Source: Sphingobium sp.
Lineage (GTDB): Bacteria > Pseudomonadota > Alphaproteobacteria > Sphingomonadales > Sphingomonadaceae
Assembly: GCA_017984895.1 (NCBI GenBank)
Contig: JAGNYO010000012.1
Coordinates: 1 to 52,729 of the forward strand
DNA: 52,729 bases
Direction of reading: 5' to 3'
The position numbers and the translations under genes are program-made. Within the stretch, counting starts at the first letter, position 1; the number at the start of each line of letters is the position of its first letter. A model generated the notes under the pieces. The model saw only the letters and a program-made list of their open reading frames with translations, was not told the origin of the DNA and made no database searches. Shown piece by piece: positions 44,299 through 52,614 of the stretch.

Positions 44299-45612
44299 TT
44301 ATTCTCCGAATACGCGGGCGAAGATGGTATCCACCTGGGCGAAGTGATAGTCGAGGTTGAACTTGTCCTCGATCTCTTGCGCGGAGAGCGCGGCGGCGAC
44401 ATCCGGGTCCGCCTTTAGCAACTCCAGCAGCGAAAGCGCTCCGTCCAATTCCCAAACTTTCATCGCGTTGCGCTGGACGTAGCGGTAGCTATCCTCGCGC
44501 GAAACGCCTGCCTGCGTCAACGCTAGCAGCACGCGCTGGGAGTGGACAAGGCCACCCATGCGGTCGAGGTTTTTCATCATCCGGTCGGGGTAAATCAGCA
44601 GCTTGTCGATCACGCCAGTGAGCCGGCCGAGCGCGAAATCGAGGGTGATTGTCGCATCCGGGCCGATGAATCGCTCGACTGAGCTGTGCGAGATATCGCG
44701 CTCATGCCATAGCGCGACATTCTCCATCGCGGGCACGACGGCACTGCGCACCATGCGGGCGAGGCCGGTGAGGTTCTCGGTCAGCACCGGGTTGCGCTTG
44801 TGCGGCATCGCGGAGCTGCCCTTCTGGCCGGGCGAAAAATATTCCTCCGCCTCCAGCACTTCGGTGCGCTGAAGATGCCGCACTTCCACCGCAAGCCGCT
44901 CGATAGAGCTTGCGATCACGCCCAGCGTCGCAAAGAACATCGCATGCCGGTCACGCGGGATTATCTGCGTCGACACTGGCTCTATGGCGAGGCCCAGCTT
45001 GGCGGCGACATGCGCCTCGACATGCGGGTCAATATTGGCGAAGGTGCCGACCGCGCCAGAAATCGCGCAGGTGGCGATGTCTGCCCGCGCCGCGATCAAC
45101 CGCGTCTTGGCACGCGAAAACTCGGCATAGGCCTCCGCCAGCTTGAGGCCGAACGTCACCGGCTCGGCATGAATGCCGTGACTGCGCCCGATCGTCGGTG
45201 TCATCTTATGTTCATAGGCGCGGCGCTTGATCGCCTCCAAAAGCGCATCGAGATCGGCGAGCAGCAGATCGCTCGCCTGAGCGAGCTGCACCGCAAGGCA
45301 GCTATCCAGCACGTCGGAGCTGGTCATGCCCTGATGCATGAAGCGCGCTTCCTCGCCAACATGCTCTGCCACCCAGGTGAGGAAAGCGATGACATCATGT
45401 TTGGTGACTGCCTCGATCGCGTCGATGGCGGGTACGTCAATCACCGGGTTGGTCGCCCACCAGTCCCACAATGCCTTCGCCGCAGATTTGGGCACCACGC
45501 CTAGCTCCGCCAGCGCATCGGTCGCGTGGGCCTCGATCTCGAACCAGATGCGAAAGCGGTTCTCCGCCTCCCAGATGGAGGACATTGCGGGGCGGGAATA
45601 GCGCGGAACCAT
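44299..45612 (-). CDS. purB: Adenylosuccinate lyase
   Basis: A 437-residue fumarase-fold enzyme acting twice in purine synthesis (on SAICAR and on adenylosuccinate). Seen: PRYSRPAMSSIWEAENRF, KHDVIAFLTW, FMHQGMTSSDVLDSC, GRSHGIHAEPVTFG with the catalytic His, and the signature loop GSSAMPHKRNPVLTENLTG. Start MVPRYSRP is the usual opening of the family. Complete. Confidence 0.96.
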   Translation of the reverse strand: MVPRYSRPAMSSIWEAENRFRIWFEIEAHATDALAELGVVPKSAAKALWDWWATNPVIDVPAIDAIEAVTKHDVIAFLTWVAEHVGEEARFMHQGMTSSDVLDSCLAVQLAQASDLLLADLDALLEAIKRRAYEHKMTPTIGRSHGIHAEPVTFGLKLAEAYAEFSRAKTRLIAARADIATCAISGAVGTFANIDPHVEAHVAAKLGLAIEPVSTQIIPRDRHAMFFATLGVIASSIERLAVEVRHLQRTEVLEAEEYFSPGQKGSSAMPHKRNPVLTENLTGLARMVRSAVVPAMENVALWHERDISHSSVERFIGPDATITLDFALGRLTGVIDKLLIYPDRMMKNLDRMGGLVHSQRVLLALTQAGVSREDSYRYVQRNAMKVWELDGALSLLELLKADPDVAAALSAQEIEDKFNLDYHFAQVDTIFARVFGE

Positions 45613-45778
45613 AAACGACTCTTTTCAGGGCTGGAATGGATGAACGCCGGCCGGGTAGCAGTATGAACGGCGCACGGCAAGCTGAGCAGGCGGCCGCATG
45701 ATGTCGCAAATATTGCACGGTGACAGGGCAAGGCGAGCCAATCTGTCTGACGAGCCGCAGAGCCTCCCTATCGGCACC

Positions 45779-45807
45779 TTGAACTGGCGGCTAAAGCCAA
45801 CCATTCT
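45779..45807 (+). promoter_or_regulatory. Possible promoter of the EF-hand protein gene
   Basis: TTGAAC, 17 bases, then CATTCT gives a fair -35/-10 pair about 45 bases before the EF-hand gene start. The remainder of the 241-base gap 45613-45853 shows no clear RNA gene or repeat. Confidence 0.3.
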
Positions 45808-45853
45808 CGATAGCGTGGGCGGGTAGAAGAGATATTTTTTCAAGGAGTTTATC

Positions 45854-46309
45854 ATGATCCGCATTGTATTGGCCGGGCTTGCACTGGCTGCTCCGGTTTC
45901 GCTCATAGCGCAGGATGCGTCTCAGCAGGGCATGGGCACAGGCTCGGCTTCGTCGTCTGCGCAGACGCCGCAGGGCACCACAACCCAGGGCACAAGCATG
46001 CAGGGTGGCACCTCTACCGCCTCCCCTTCTTCCTCGAGCGCGGGGGTGACGGCGGCAACTGGTGCTCAGGTGGCCGCGGTGGTCGATCAGGAATTCCCGG
46101 CCTATGACGCCGACAAATCAGGGGTGCTTGATAAAACCGAGTTTTCCAAGTGGATCCTTGACCTCAAAGCCAAGGAAATGCAGGCAAGTGGCAAAACCGC
46201 AAGCCAGACAGAGCTGAGTGCATGGGCTACGGCCGCATTCACCACTGCGGATGCGGATCAGAACAAGAATGTAAGCCGCACGGAGTTGACCAAATATCTC
46301 GGCGGGTAA
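45854..46309 (+). CDS. Secreted EF-hand calcium-binding protein
   Basis: A 151-residue protein with a signal peptide (IRIVLAGLALAAPVSLIA then QD), a Ser/Thr/Gly/Gln-rich linker (about 22-65) and two EF-hand loops: D85-x-D87-x-S89 ... E96 (DADKSGVLDKTE) and D133-x-D135-x-N137 ... E144 (DADQNKNVSRTE). Calcium binding in the periplasm or outside the cell is expected; no enzyme domain is seen. AAGGAG lies about 8 bases before the ATG. Confidence 0.85.
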   Translation: MIRIVLAGLALAAPVSLIAQDASQQGMGTGSASSSAQTPQGTTTQGTSMQGGTSTASPSSSSAGVTAATGAQVAAVVDQEFPAYDADKSGVLDKTEFSKWILDLKAKEMQASGKTASQTELSAWATAAFTTADADQNKNVSRTELTKYLGG

Positions 46310-46318
46310 GGCGTGGTG

Positions 46319-46348
46319 GCGGGGGAGGAACGCAGATTCTTTCCCCGC
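46319..46348 (+). terminator. Weak terminator-like hairpin after the EF-hand gene
   Basis: GCGGGG (46319-46324) can pair with CCCCGC (46343-46348), followed by TTCTTC, between the ends of the EF-hand gene and radC. Confidence 0.35.
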
Positions 46349-46361
46349 TTCTTCAATGAGT

Positions 46362-47183
46362 TCAGAACAAACCCATTGCGCGCATGCTGCTATACCCCTC
46401 GGTGCCGATTATGATGTGATCGTGTACCGAAATGCCGAGTCGTTTACCCGCCTCGATGATATTGCGTGTGACGGCTATATCCTGCTTGCTGGGCTGGGGC
46501 GACCCGCTGGGGTGATTATGCACCAGTATGAGCGAGGTTGAGCCAAGGTCTATCGCTCGGCGGATAACCTCACGCGTATAGATGGCCGCCTGGTCGACTG
46601 AGCCATCAGCCATGTGTTCGTCACGGATCAGCATGTTGCGCGCATTCAGGTGCAGCACCCGCACCCGCTCTATCTTGAGGTGGGCCATGTCTGCGCGCAG
46701 ATAGTCGAGCAATGCCTGCCAACTGGACAGGATGGCCTGCTGCGTGATCGGCGCGCGTAACAGGCGGAGAGCGGCTGCTTGTGCCATTTTTATAGCCGCA
46801 GTGCTTGTCTCGCCCATACCCGGAAAGCGGCAGAGCGCATCCCAGTCCGCCGTCAGCACATTGTTGATGCCGCCGAAATGCGCGAGCAGTGCCTTGGCAA
46901 GCGGCTTGGTATCTCGTCGGGAAATGGCGAGCGCCAATAGATATTCGATCAGTTCGTGATCGAGCAGTGCTTCTGGCCCGCCCTCTGCCAGACGCTGGCG
47001 CAGGCGCGCTCTATGGCCTGTCCCATGATGCGGTTCGGGCTTTTCTTGATCGGCGATGGCGGGTAGCGGTTCGGAGAGGCCCGCGAACAGGCCGCCTGCC
47101 GCCACAGGAGGACAGAATCCGGCATCGGTCAACCGCGCTGCCGGGGGTGCGTCGTCAGGTCGTTTGGGTAAGTCTCCGTTCAT
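46362..47183 (-). CDS. radC: RadC-family JAB/MPN domain protein
   Basis: A 273-residue protein. Residues about 50-130 hold a UPF0758-type helix-hairpin-helix part (HRARLRQRLAEGGPEALLDHELIEYLL, cited as the RxRLRxRxxxxGxxxLxDxELxE pattern, and FPGMGETSTAAI). The C-terminal metalloprotease-like JAMM motif is complete: HNHPSGSPQPSKQD. A DNA repair role named for RadC is not firmly established. Start at ATG 47183. It is divergent from the ydbH-like gene. Confidence 0.9.
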   Translation of the reverse strand: MNGDLPKRPDDAPPAARLTDAGFCPPVAAGGLFAGLSEPLPAIADQEKPEPHHGTGHRARLRQRLAEGGPEALLDHELIEYLLALAISRRDTKPLAKALLAHFGGINNVLTADWDALCRFPGMGETSTAAIKMAQAAALRLLRAPITQQAILSSWQALLDYLRADMAHLKIERVRVLHLNARNMLIRDEHMADGSVDQAAIYTREVIRRAIDLGSTSLILVHNHPSGSPQPSKQDIAVTRNIIEAGKRLGISVHDHIIIGTEGYSSMRAMGLF

Positions 47184-47235
47184 TTGCTTCTGGCTAGGCG
47201 TTGCCAAATCCCCCCGCAAGGATATTTACGGTTTC

Positions 47236-50200
47236 ATGCGCGTTGTTCCCGTTATGAGAAGCAGGATATGGATGCTGCTCGGCCTGTGTGGGGTGGGGCT
47301 GGCTCTGTTGTGGTTGCAGCGTGTGCCGGTAGCGGAGCATTATGTGGAACGCGCGCTGGCGGAGCGGGGCGTCCGCGCCACTTATACCGTTAGCCAAATC
47401 GCATTACGCACCCAGCGGATCGAGAATCTGGTGCTGGGCGATCCCGCCCGCCCGGATCTGGTAGCGCGCTCGGTGGAGGTGGACATCGGCTATGGTTTGC
47501 GCGCGCCGCGTGTGGTGGCGGTGCGTGCGCGCGGTGTGCGCGTCCACGGCCAGGCGGATAGCACCGGACTCCACTTCGGCGAGCTGGACAAGTTCCGCGA
47601 ACCCACATCGAAAGCGCCGTTCAGCCTGCCGGACATCGACCTGACGCTGGACGACGCCCGTGCCCGTATCGAAACACCACTGGGGCCGCTGGGGCTGAGC
47701 ATCAGCGGCGAGGGTGGTCTGCACGCAGGCTTTGTCGGCAAAATTGCGGCAATGATGCGCAATGTGCGGGCGAACGGATGCGCCAGCCCGCGCGTGACAG
47801 CCTATCTGGGTTTGCAGACGCGCGATGGCGGTGCGCCGCACGTCTCAGGGCCGGTGCGGGCCGATGCATTGGATTGTGGAGGCGGGGCGTTGAGAGTGGC
47901 CGGGCTGGCGCTGCGGCCCGATGTGCTGTTGTCGCCCGCGCTGGATAGCTGGCGCGGCACACTGGCGGGTGAGGCGCGGGCGGTCCGCGCTGAAGGAGCG
48001 ACGGCTTCCGCGCCCCGGCTGCGCGTTGACTTTGAGGGAAGCGCGCAAGGCACGCGCGGGGCAGGCGTGGTGCGGGCCGAGCGGCTGGCGATGGCCGGGC
48101 TGGATAACCGTGCCCTGATAGCGGCGGCGCGTGGAGCATCCTCCACCCCGGTTGGGCCGTTGCTCGCCAGACTGGCGGGCGGCGTCGCTGCGTTGCAGAC
48201 GGACAACCGCTTCGAAAGCCATCTGACCTTCGACCAGAAAGGCCGTCAGGCTGCACTGCGCCTCACTTCTCTGACGCTCGCTGGCGACAAAGGCAGCCGC
48301 ATCGCCTTGAGCGAGGGCGGGCATATCGACCTTGCTCTGCCGGATAGACGCTGGGCCTTGAACGGCAGCATGACGAGCGGTGGTGGAGGACTGCCCGATG
48401 CGGCGTTAAGGCTCCGGCCCGCCGTGGGCGGAGGCTTTGCAGGGCAGCTGTTCGTGGCGCCCTATGCGCAGGGCACCGCGCGACTGGAGCTGGAGCCGGT
48501 GCGGATACTGCCCGGTCCGGGCGGGATGACGCGGATCAGCACCGCGCTCCGCCTCGATGGTCCACTGCCCAATGGGCGCCTGCGCGGCCTGACCGTGCCG
48601 CTCGCCGCGACATGGGGACCGCGCGGATTAATCCTCAACCCCGGCTGTGTGCCGCTGCATTTCAGCAGTATTGCCGCGGGATCGCTGCAACTGGGGTCTG
48701 CGGCTCTGCGCGTCTGCCCGCTCGATGGCGGGATGATGGTGATGCGTGGCAACGTGATGGGCGGCGGACTGGCAATGGGAGCGACGCGGCTTGCCGGGCG
48801 CATGGGCGATGCGCCGATGCTGCTGGAGGCACGCAGTGCGCGCTATGCCTTGCCGGGTGGCTTTGCGCTCGTGGATGCGCGGTTGCGGTTTGGCGCGGCG
48901 GATTCGCCGGTGCTGCTGTCAGCGGCGCGCATGGAGGGCAAGGCGCTGTCGCAGGGTATCAGCGGCACCGCGCGCGGGATCGAGGCACAGATCGGCGCCG
49001 TGCCGCTGCTGGTGAGCGAGGGACGGGCGGAATGGGGATTCGCGGATGGCGCGCTTGTGCTGAAGGGGCGCATTCTTGTGCTCGATGCGGCGGCGCCGGA
49101 CAGGTTCAATCCGGTCGAGGCTGAGGATTTCCACCTCACCCTTGCCAATGGCCGGATTGAGGCGGGCGGCAGCATCCATCTGCCGGGGCGGGCGCGAACG
49201 ATCGCGTCCCTCTCTATCCGTCATATGCTCGACTCCGGCACGGGCAGCGCAGACTTCGATATCGGCGCTCTGCGCTTCGACAAGCAGCTCCAGCCTGACG
49301 AGATCACGCACATCGCACTCGGCGTTGTCGCTAATGTCGAGGGCGTGGTCGAGGGTGGGGGGCGCATCGCCTGGACGCCGACAGGGGTGACCAGCACCGG
49401 CGACTTCGCCACTGACGGCACGAACCTCGCCGCTGCGTTCGGCCCGGTGCGCGGGTTGGCGACACGCCTGCATTTCACCGACCTGCTCGGCCTCGTCACC
49501 GCACCGGGGCAGCAGATGCGGATCGCGTCTGCCAACCCCGGCATTGAGGTGCGCGACGGGATTGTGCGCTATGCCCTGTTGCCGGAGCAACGCGTAGCGA
49601 TAGAAAGCGGTCGCTGGCCGCTCGCGGGAGGGGAGCTGACCCTGCTGCCCACAATCATGGATATGAGCGCGGAAAAGGCCCGCGCGATGACTTTCCGCGT
49701 GGTGGGGCTGGACGCGGGCCGTTTCATCCAGCTCATGGAGCTGGAAAATATCTCCGCCACTGGCACCTTCGACGGGCTGTTGCCGATGGTGTTCGATGCA
49801 GGAGGAGGCAGGATTGCGGGCGGCATCCTGACCGCGCGCCAGCAGGGCATGCCGCCGCTGGTGCTCGATGATGCCGCGGGCGTGACAATTCCGTGCGACA
49901 GGGCGCGGCAGGGTGGCCGCCTCGCCTATGTGGGTCAGGTATCCAACGAAAATCTGGGGCGAATGGGGAGACTGGCCTTCGATGCCCTGAAGGACTTGCA
50001 ATATAAATGCCTTACCATCGTGATGGATGGCGCGTTGGATGGCGAAGTAGTGACGCAGATTTCTTTCAACGGCGTCAACAGAGGGGTGCTATCCACCGTG
50101 CCAAAGCCGATCGCCCGGCAGTTCGTCGGCCTGCCCTTTATTTTCAACGTGACGATCACGGCGCCATTTCGTGGACTTATCAACACCGCGCGCTCGTTCA

Positions 50201-50319
50201 CCGATCCGTCCCTGTTAATTCGCCAGCATCTGGGGGACGAATTCACGCCGGTAAAGCGAAACACACTTGCCGTTCAGCCCGGCGAAAGCCAGACTGTGCC
50301 AACAGGGGAAGCGAAATGA
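47236..50319 (+). CDS. YdbH-family intermembrane phospholipid transport protein (AsmA-like)
   Basis: A large protein of about 1027 residues with one N-terminal membrane helix (SRIWMLLGLCGVGLALLWL) and then a very long beta-rich periplasmic region, as in AsmA-like bridge proteins. Near the C-terminus, the YdbH-type part includes GRFIQLMELENISATGTFDG and GVLSTVPKPIARQFVGLPF, with IFNVTITAPFRGLI at the end. In E. coli, YdbH with YnbE and YdbL moves phospholipids to the outer membrane. The same three genes follow one another here with 4-base overlaps. Start at ATG 47236; ATG 47254 is possible. Confidence 0.85.
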   Translation: MRVVPVMRSRIWMLLGLCGVGLALLWLQRVPVAEHYVERALAERGVRATYTVSQIALRTQRIENLVLGDPARPDLVARSVEVDIGYGLRAPRVVAVRARGVRVHGQADSTGLHFGELDKFREPTSKAPFSLPDIDLTLDDARARIETPLGPLGLSISGEGGLHAGFVGKIAAMMRNVRANGCASPRVTAYLGLQTRDGGAPHVSGPVRADALDCGGGALRVAGLALRPDVLLSPALDSWRGTLAGEARAVRAEGATASAPRLRVDFEGSAQGTRGAGVVRAERLAMAGLDNRALIAAARGASSTPVGPLLARLAGGVAALQTDNRFESHLTFDQKGRQAALRLTSLTLAGDKGSRIALSEGGHIDLALPDRRWALNGSMTSGGGGLPDAALRLRPAVGGGFAGQLFVAPYAQGTARLELEPVRILPGPGGMTRISTALRLDGPLPNGRLRGLTVPLAATWGPRGLILNPGCVPLHFSSIAAGSLQLGSAALRVCPLDGGMMVMRGNVMGGGLAMGATRLAGRMGDAPMLLEARSARYALPGGFALVDARLRFGAADSPVLLSAARMEGKALSQGISGTARGIEAQIGAVPLLVSEGRAEWGFADGALVLKGRILVLDAAAPDRFNPVEAEDFHLTLANGRIEAGGSIHLPGRARTIASLSIRHMLDSGTGSADFDIGALRFDKQLQPDEITHIALGVVANVEGVVEGGGRIAWTPTGVTSTGDFATDGTNLAAAFGPVRGLATRLHFTDLLGLVTAPGQQMRIASANPGIEVRDGIVRYALLPEQRVAIESGRWPLAGGELTLLPTIMDMSAEKARAMTFRVVGLDAGRFIQLMELENISATGTFDGLLPMVFDAGGGRIAGGILTARQQGMPPLVLDDAAGVTIPCDRARQGGRLAYVGQVSNENLGRMGRLAFDALKDLQYKCLTIVMDGALDGEVVTQISFNGVNRGVLSTVPKPIARQFVGLPFIFNVTITAPFRGLINTARSFTDPSLLIRQHLGDEFTPVKRNTLAVQPGESQTVPTGEAK

Positions 50320-50537
50320 ATGACGATAGTGAGGAGTTTGATCGCGTAAGCATGGCGAGAAAGGTGCTGGCCGTTTTTGCATCCTGCCTGTTTGTTTGCG
50401 GATGCATTACAGTGAAGGCGCCGGACAAGCCGATCGAGATCAACCTCAATGTGAAAGTGCAACAGGAAGTGATTGTGCGGCTTCAAAAAGACGCGCAGGA
50501 TCTTATCCAGAGTAACCCGGAGCTGTTCCCAGAATGA
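50316..50537 (+). CDS. YnbE-like outer-membrane lipoprotein
   Basis: A 73-residue protein with a lipoprotein signal (ARKVLAVFASCLFVCGC; lipobox VCGC) and a short mature part ITVKAPDKPIEINLNVKV, then QQEVIVRLQKDAQDLIQ. The TVKAPxKPIEINLNVKI-type segment is the YnbE hallmark; YnbE stacks as beta strands on YdbH to finish the lipid path. ATG 50316 overlaps the ydbH stop, but ATG 50352 gives a more usual signal length. Confidence 0.88.
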   Translation: MNDDSEEFDRVSMARKVLAVFASCLFVCGCITVKAPDKPIEINLNVKVQQEVIVRLQKDAQDLIQSNPELFPE

Positions 50538-50929
50538 CACGCACCTCTTTTTTTATCGCCGCCGCGCTGGGCGCGCTCGCTACTGGCGTCATCCTTTCCG
50601 CTCCCGCCCGCGCCCAGAGCATGGTGACGCAGGCGCTCTCTTCCGGGGCGGTAGGCGAGCAATCAGACGGCTATCTAGGGATCGTTGGGCAGGTCAGCAA
50701 TGCCGTGCGGGATGAGGTGAACGCCATTAACATCAAGCGACGCGCCGCTTATACGGACCTTGCGGCCAAGCGGGGCGTCACCGTGGCCGATGTCGCGGCG
50801 GCAACCGGGTGCCAGACACTGGCATCGCGGGTAAAGTCGGGGCAGGTCTATCGCATCGGCACCGGCTCGTGGCAGACCAAGGGTGCGGCCGCCATCGCCC
50901 TTCCCGACTATTGCGCCACGGCGCAGTAA
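50534..50929 (+). CDS. YdbL-like periplasmic protein (DUF1318)
   Basis: A 131-residue protein with a signal peptide (SFFIAAALGALATGVILSAP, ARAQ). The DUF1318 body has GEQSDGYLGIVGQVSNAVRD and INIKRRAAYTDLAAKRGV, then VAAATGCQTL with its Cys and VKSGQVYRIGTGSWQTK. In E. coli YdbL helps the YdbH-YnbE bridge form. ATGA overlap with the YnbE-like gene. Confidence 0.9.
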   Translation: MTRTSFFIAAALGALATGVILSAPARAQSMVTQALSSGAVGEQSDGYLGIVGQVSNAVRDEVNAINIKRRAAYTDLAAKRGVTVADVAAATGCQTLASRVKSGQVYRIGTGSWQTKGAAAIALPDYCATAQ

Positions 50930-50995
50930 TTGGACTGCGCTATCCCTCGGCACCGCCGCCACGACGAGGCGTTGCGCGTCTGATGCCAAGCCCGG

Positions 50996-51024
50996 TTGAC
51001 TTGGCCCCCCGCCCTTTCTAAACG
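50996..51024 (+). promoter_or_regulatory. Predicted promoter of the atp operon
   Basis: TTGACT (50996-51001), a 17-base spacer and TAAACG (51019-51024) lie about 80 bases before atpI, in the 173-base gap after the ydbL-like gene. A second TTGACG (51034-51039) has no good partner. Confidence 0.5.
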
Positions 51025-51102
51025 GACCGCGCCTTGACGGGTGCGGTTTGCGCGTTTCAAGCGTTGTCTTGTCCTTGATTTAGCTGGGAAGGAAGCGTGG
51101 AA

Positions 51103-51423
51103 ATGACGGAAAACGGACCTGGGCAAGACCCTGTTGGCGAAGACCCGCGCGTTGCCTCGCTCAAAAAGCGAATCGAGCAAGTAGAGCGGGCCGAGCGGAT
51201 CAGGACCGGCGAGCGCGATGAACAGGCGGATGCAAACACCCGCCTCGGTAATCGGGTTCTGGCGGAGCTGATCGGGGGGATTGCCGGCGGTGCGCTGGTG
51301 GGATGGGTCTTGGACCACTTCCTCGGCACGCAGCCTTGGCTCCTGCTGGTTTTCCTCTTTCTGGGGATCATCGTGGCCTTCAGGAATATCTACAGGATTT
51401 CGATGCAGCGCCCAAAGGAATGA
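51103..51423 (+). CDS. atpI: ATP synthase subunit I (AtpI)
   Basis: A 106-residue membrane protein that helps assemble the c-ring. A charged N-terminal helix (LKKRIEQVERAERIRTGERD) is followed by two membrane helices (ELIGGIAGGALVGWVLDHF and PWLLLVFLFLGIIVAFRNIY), the layout of alphaproteobacterial AtpI. The ATG at 51103 has GGGAAGGA about 9 bases upstream; GTG 51097 is less likely. Confidence 0.88.
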   Translation: MTENGPGQDPVGEDPRVASLKKRIEQVERAERIRTGERDEQADANTRLGNRVLAELIGGIAGGALVGWVLDHFLGTQPWLLLVFLFLGIIVAFRNIYRISMQRPKE

Positions 51424-51469
51424 GGGCGCTTTCGTTGCAGGCATATTTTGAGTGGTTTAGGGGCTAAGC

Positions 51470-52258
51470 GTGGCAGCAGAATCCGGCAAAATCGACCCGA
51501 TGCACCAGTTTTCGATCGAGCCTTTGTTCGGCACCGATCAACTGGCGCTGGGCGGCTACAACATTGCCTTCACCAACAGCGCGCTCTGGATGGTGATTAC
51601 CGCCGTCGTGTTGTGGATCTTCGTCGCAGGCGGCATGAAGCGCCAGCTCGTCCCCGGCCGCTGGCAGATGGCGGTGGAGTTTTTCACCGGCTTCATCAAC
51701 AAGCTGATGATGGAAAATGTGGGCGAGGCGGGCAAGAAATATGTGCCCTATGTCTTTTCCATCTTCATGTTCATCCTGATGGCGAACCTGCTCGGCCTGA
51801 TGCCCATCGGCATTTTCGGCCTGCATCCCTTCACCTTCACCAGCCACTTTACCGTCACCGGCGTACTCGCGATCATGAGCTTCTCGATCGTGCTGATCGT
51901 TGGTTTCTGGAAGCATGGCTTTCACTTTTTCTCGCTGTTCGTGCCGCATGGCACCCCGCTGCCGATGATCCCGGTGATCTTCCCGATTGAACTGGTGTCG
52001 TTCCTCGTGCGCCCGTTCTCGCTCGGCCTGCGGTTGTTCGTCGCGATGACGGCGGGCCACGTGCTGTTGAAGGTGCTGGCCGGCTTCGTCATCAATTCCA
52101 CCAATGCGGGCGCGGGTTATGGTGCGCTGGTCGGCATTCCCAGCTTTACGCTGATGATCGGCATCAGCGCGCTGGAAATGCTGGTCGCCTGCATCCAGGC
52201 CTATGTTTTCGCGCTGCTCACGTCGCTCTACATCAACGACGCCGAGCATCTTCACTGA
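51470..52258 (+). CDS. atpB: ATP synthase F0 subunit a
   Basis: A 262-residue membrane subunit forming the proton half-channels beside the c-ring. Seen: MHQFSIEPLF at the N-terminus, NLLGLMPIGIFG, and the essential Arg in IELVSFLVRPFSLGLRLFVAM (cited as the PFSLGLRLF motif). The start is GTG 51470 with AGGGGC about 7 bases upstream. Confidence 0.96.
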   Translation: MAAESGKIDPMHQFSIEPLFGTDQLALGGYNIAFTNSALWMVITAVVLWIFVAGGMKRQLVPGRWQMAVEFFTGFINKLMMENVGEAGKKYVPYVFSIFMFILMANLLGLMPIGIFGLHPFTFTSHFTVTGVLAIMSFSIVLIVGFWKHGFHFFSLFVPHGTPLPMIPVIFPIELVSFLVRPFSLGLRLFVAMTAGHVLLKVLAGFVINSTNAGAGYGALVGIPSFTLMIGISALEMLVACIQAYVFALLTSLYINDAEHLH

Positions 52259-52305
52259 GTTTTCCACCCCATCTTCCAGAAGAGTTTAGAAAAGGAGTTA
52301 TCATT

Positions 52306-52533
52306 ATGGACGCAGAAGCCGCAAAGCTGATCGGTGCCGGTCTGGCCGCAATTGGTGCCGGCATGGCCGCGCTTGGCGTGGGCAATGTCTTTGGTTCGTT
52401 CCTCGAGAGCGCGCTGCGCAACCCTTCGGCCGCTGATGGCCAGCAGGGTCGTCTGTTCATCGGCTTCGCCGCTGCCGAGCTTCTCGGCCTGCTGGCGTTC
52501 GTCGTGTCGATGATCCTGATCTTCGTCGCCTGA
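52306..52533 (+). CDS. atpE: ATP synthase F0 subunit c
   Basis: A 75-residue hairpin protein of the rotor ring. Helix 1 carries IGAGLAAIGAGMAALGVGNV, the polar loop is RNPSAADGQQGRL and helix 2 has the proton-carrying Glu in FAAAELLGLLAF. A strong ribosome binding site (AAAAGGAG) precedes the ATG, fitting the high copy number of this subunit. Confidence 0.97.
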   Translation: MDAEAAKLIGAGLAAIGAGMAALGVGNVFGSFLESALRNPSAADGQQGRLFIGFAAAELLGLLAFVVSMILIFVA

Positions 52534-52559
52534 TTTTTTAGCGATTGAGAATATGGCGT

Positions 52560-52581
52560 GGCGGGCGAACAAGCGCCCGCC
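52560..52581 (+). promoter_or_regulatory. Intercistronic hairpin between atpE and the b-type subunit gene
   Basis: A perfect 8-base stem GGCGGGCG/CGCCCGCC with loop AACAAG lies 26 bases past the atpE stop and has no T-run. It probably protects the atpE message from 3' decay or lowers read-through, so that more subunit c is made than subunit b. Confidence 0.5.
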
Positions 52582-52614
52582 CGCTCCACGGTTAGACTTA
52601 ACGGGACGGGTGCA

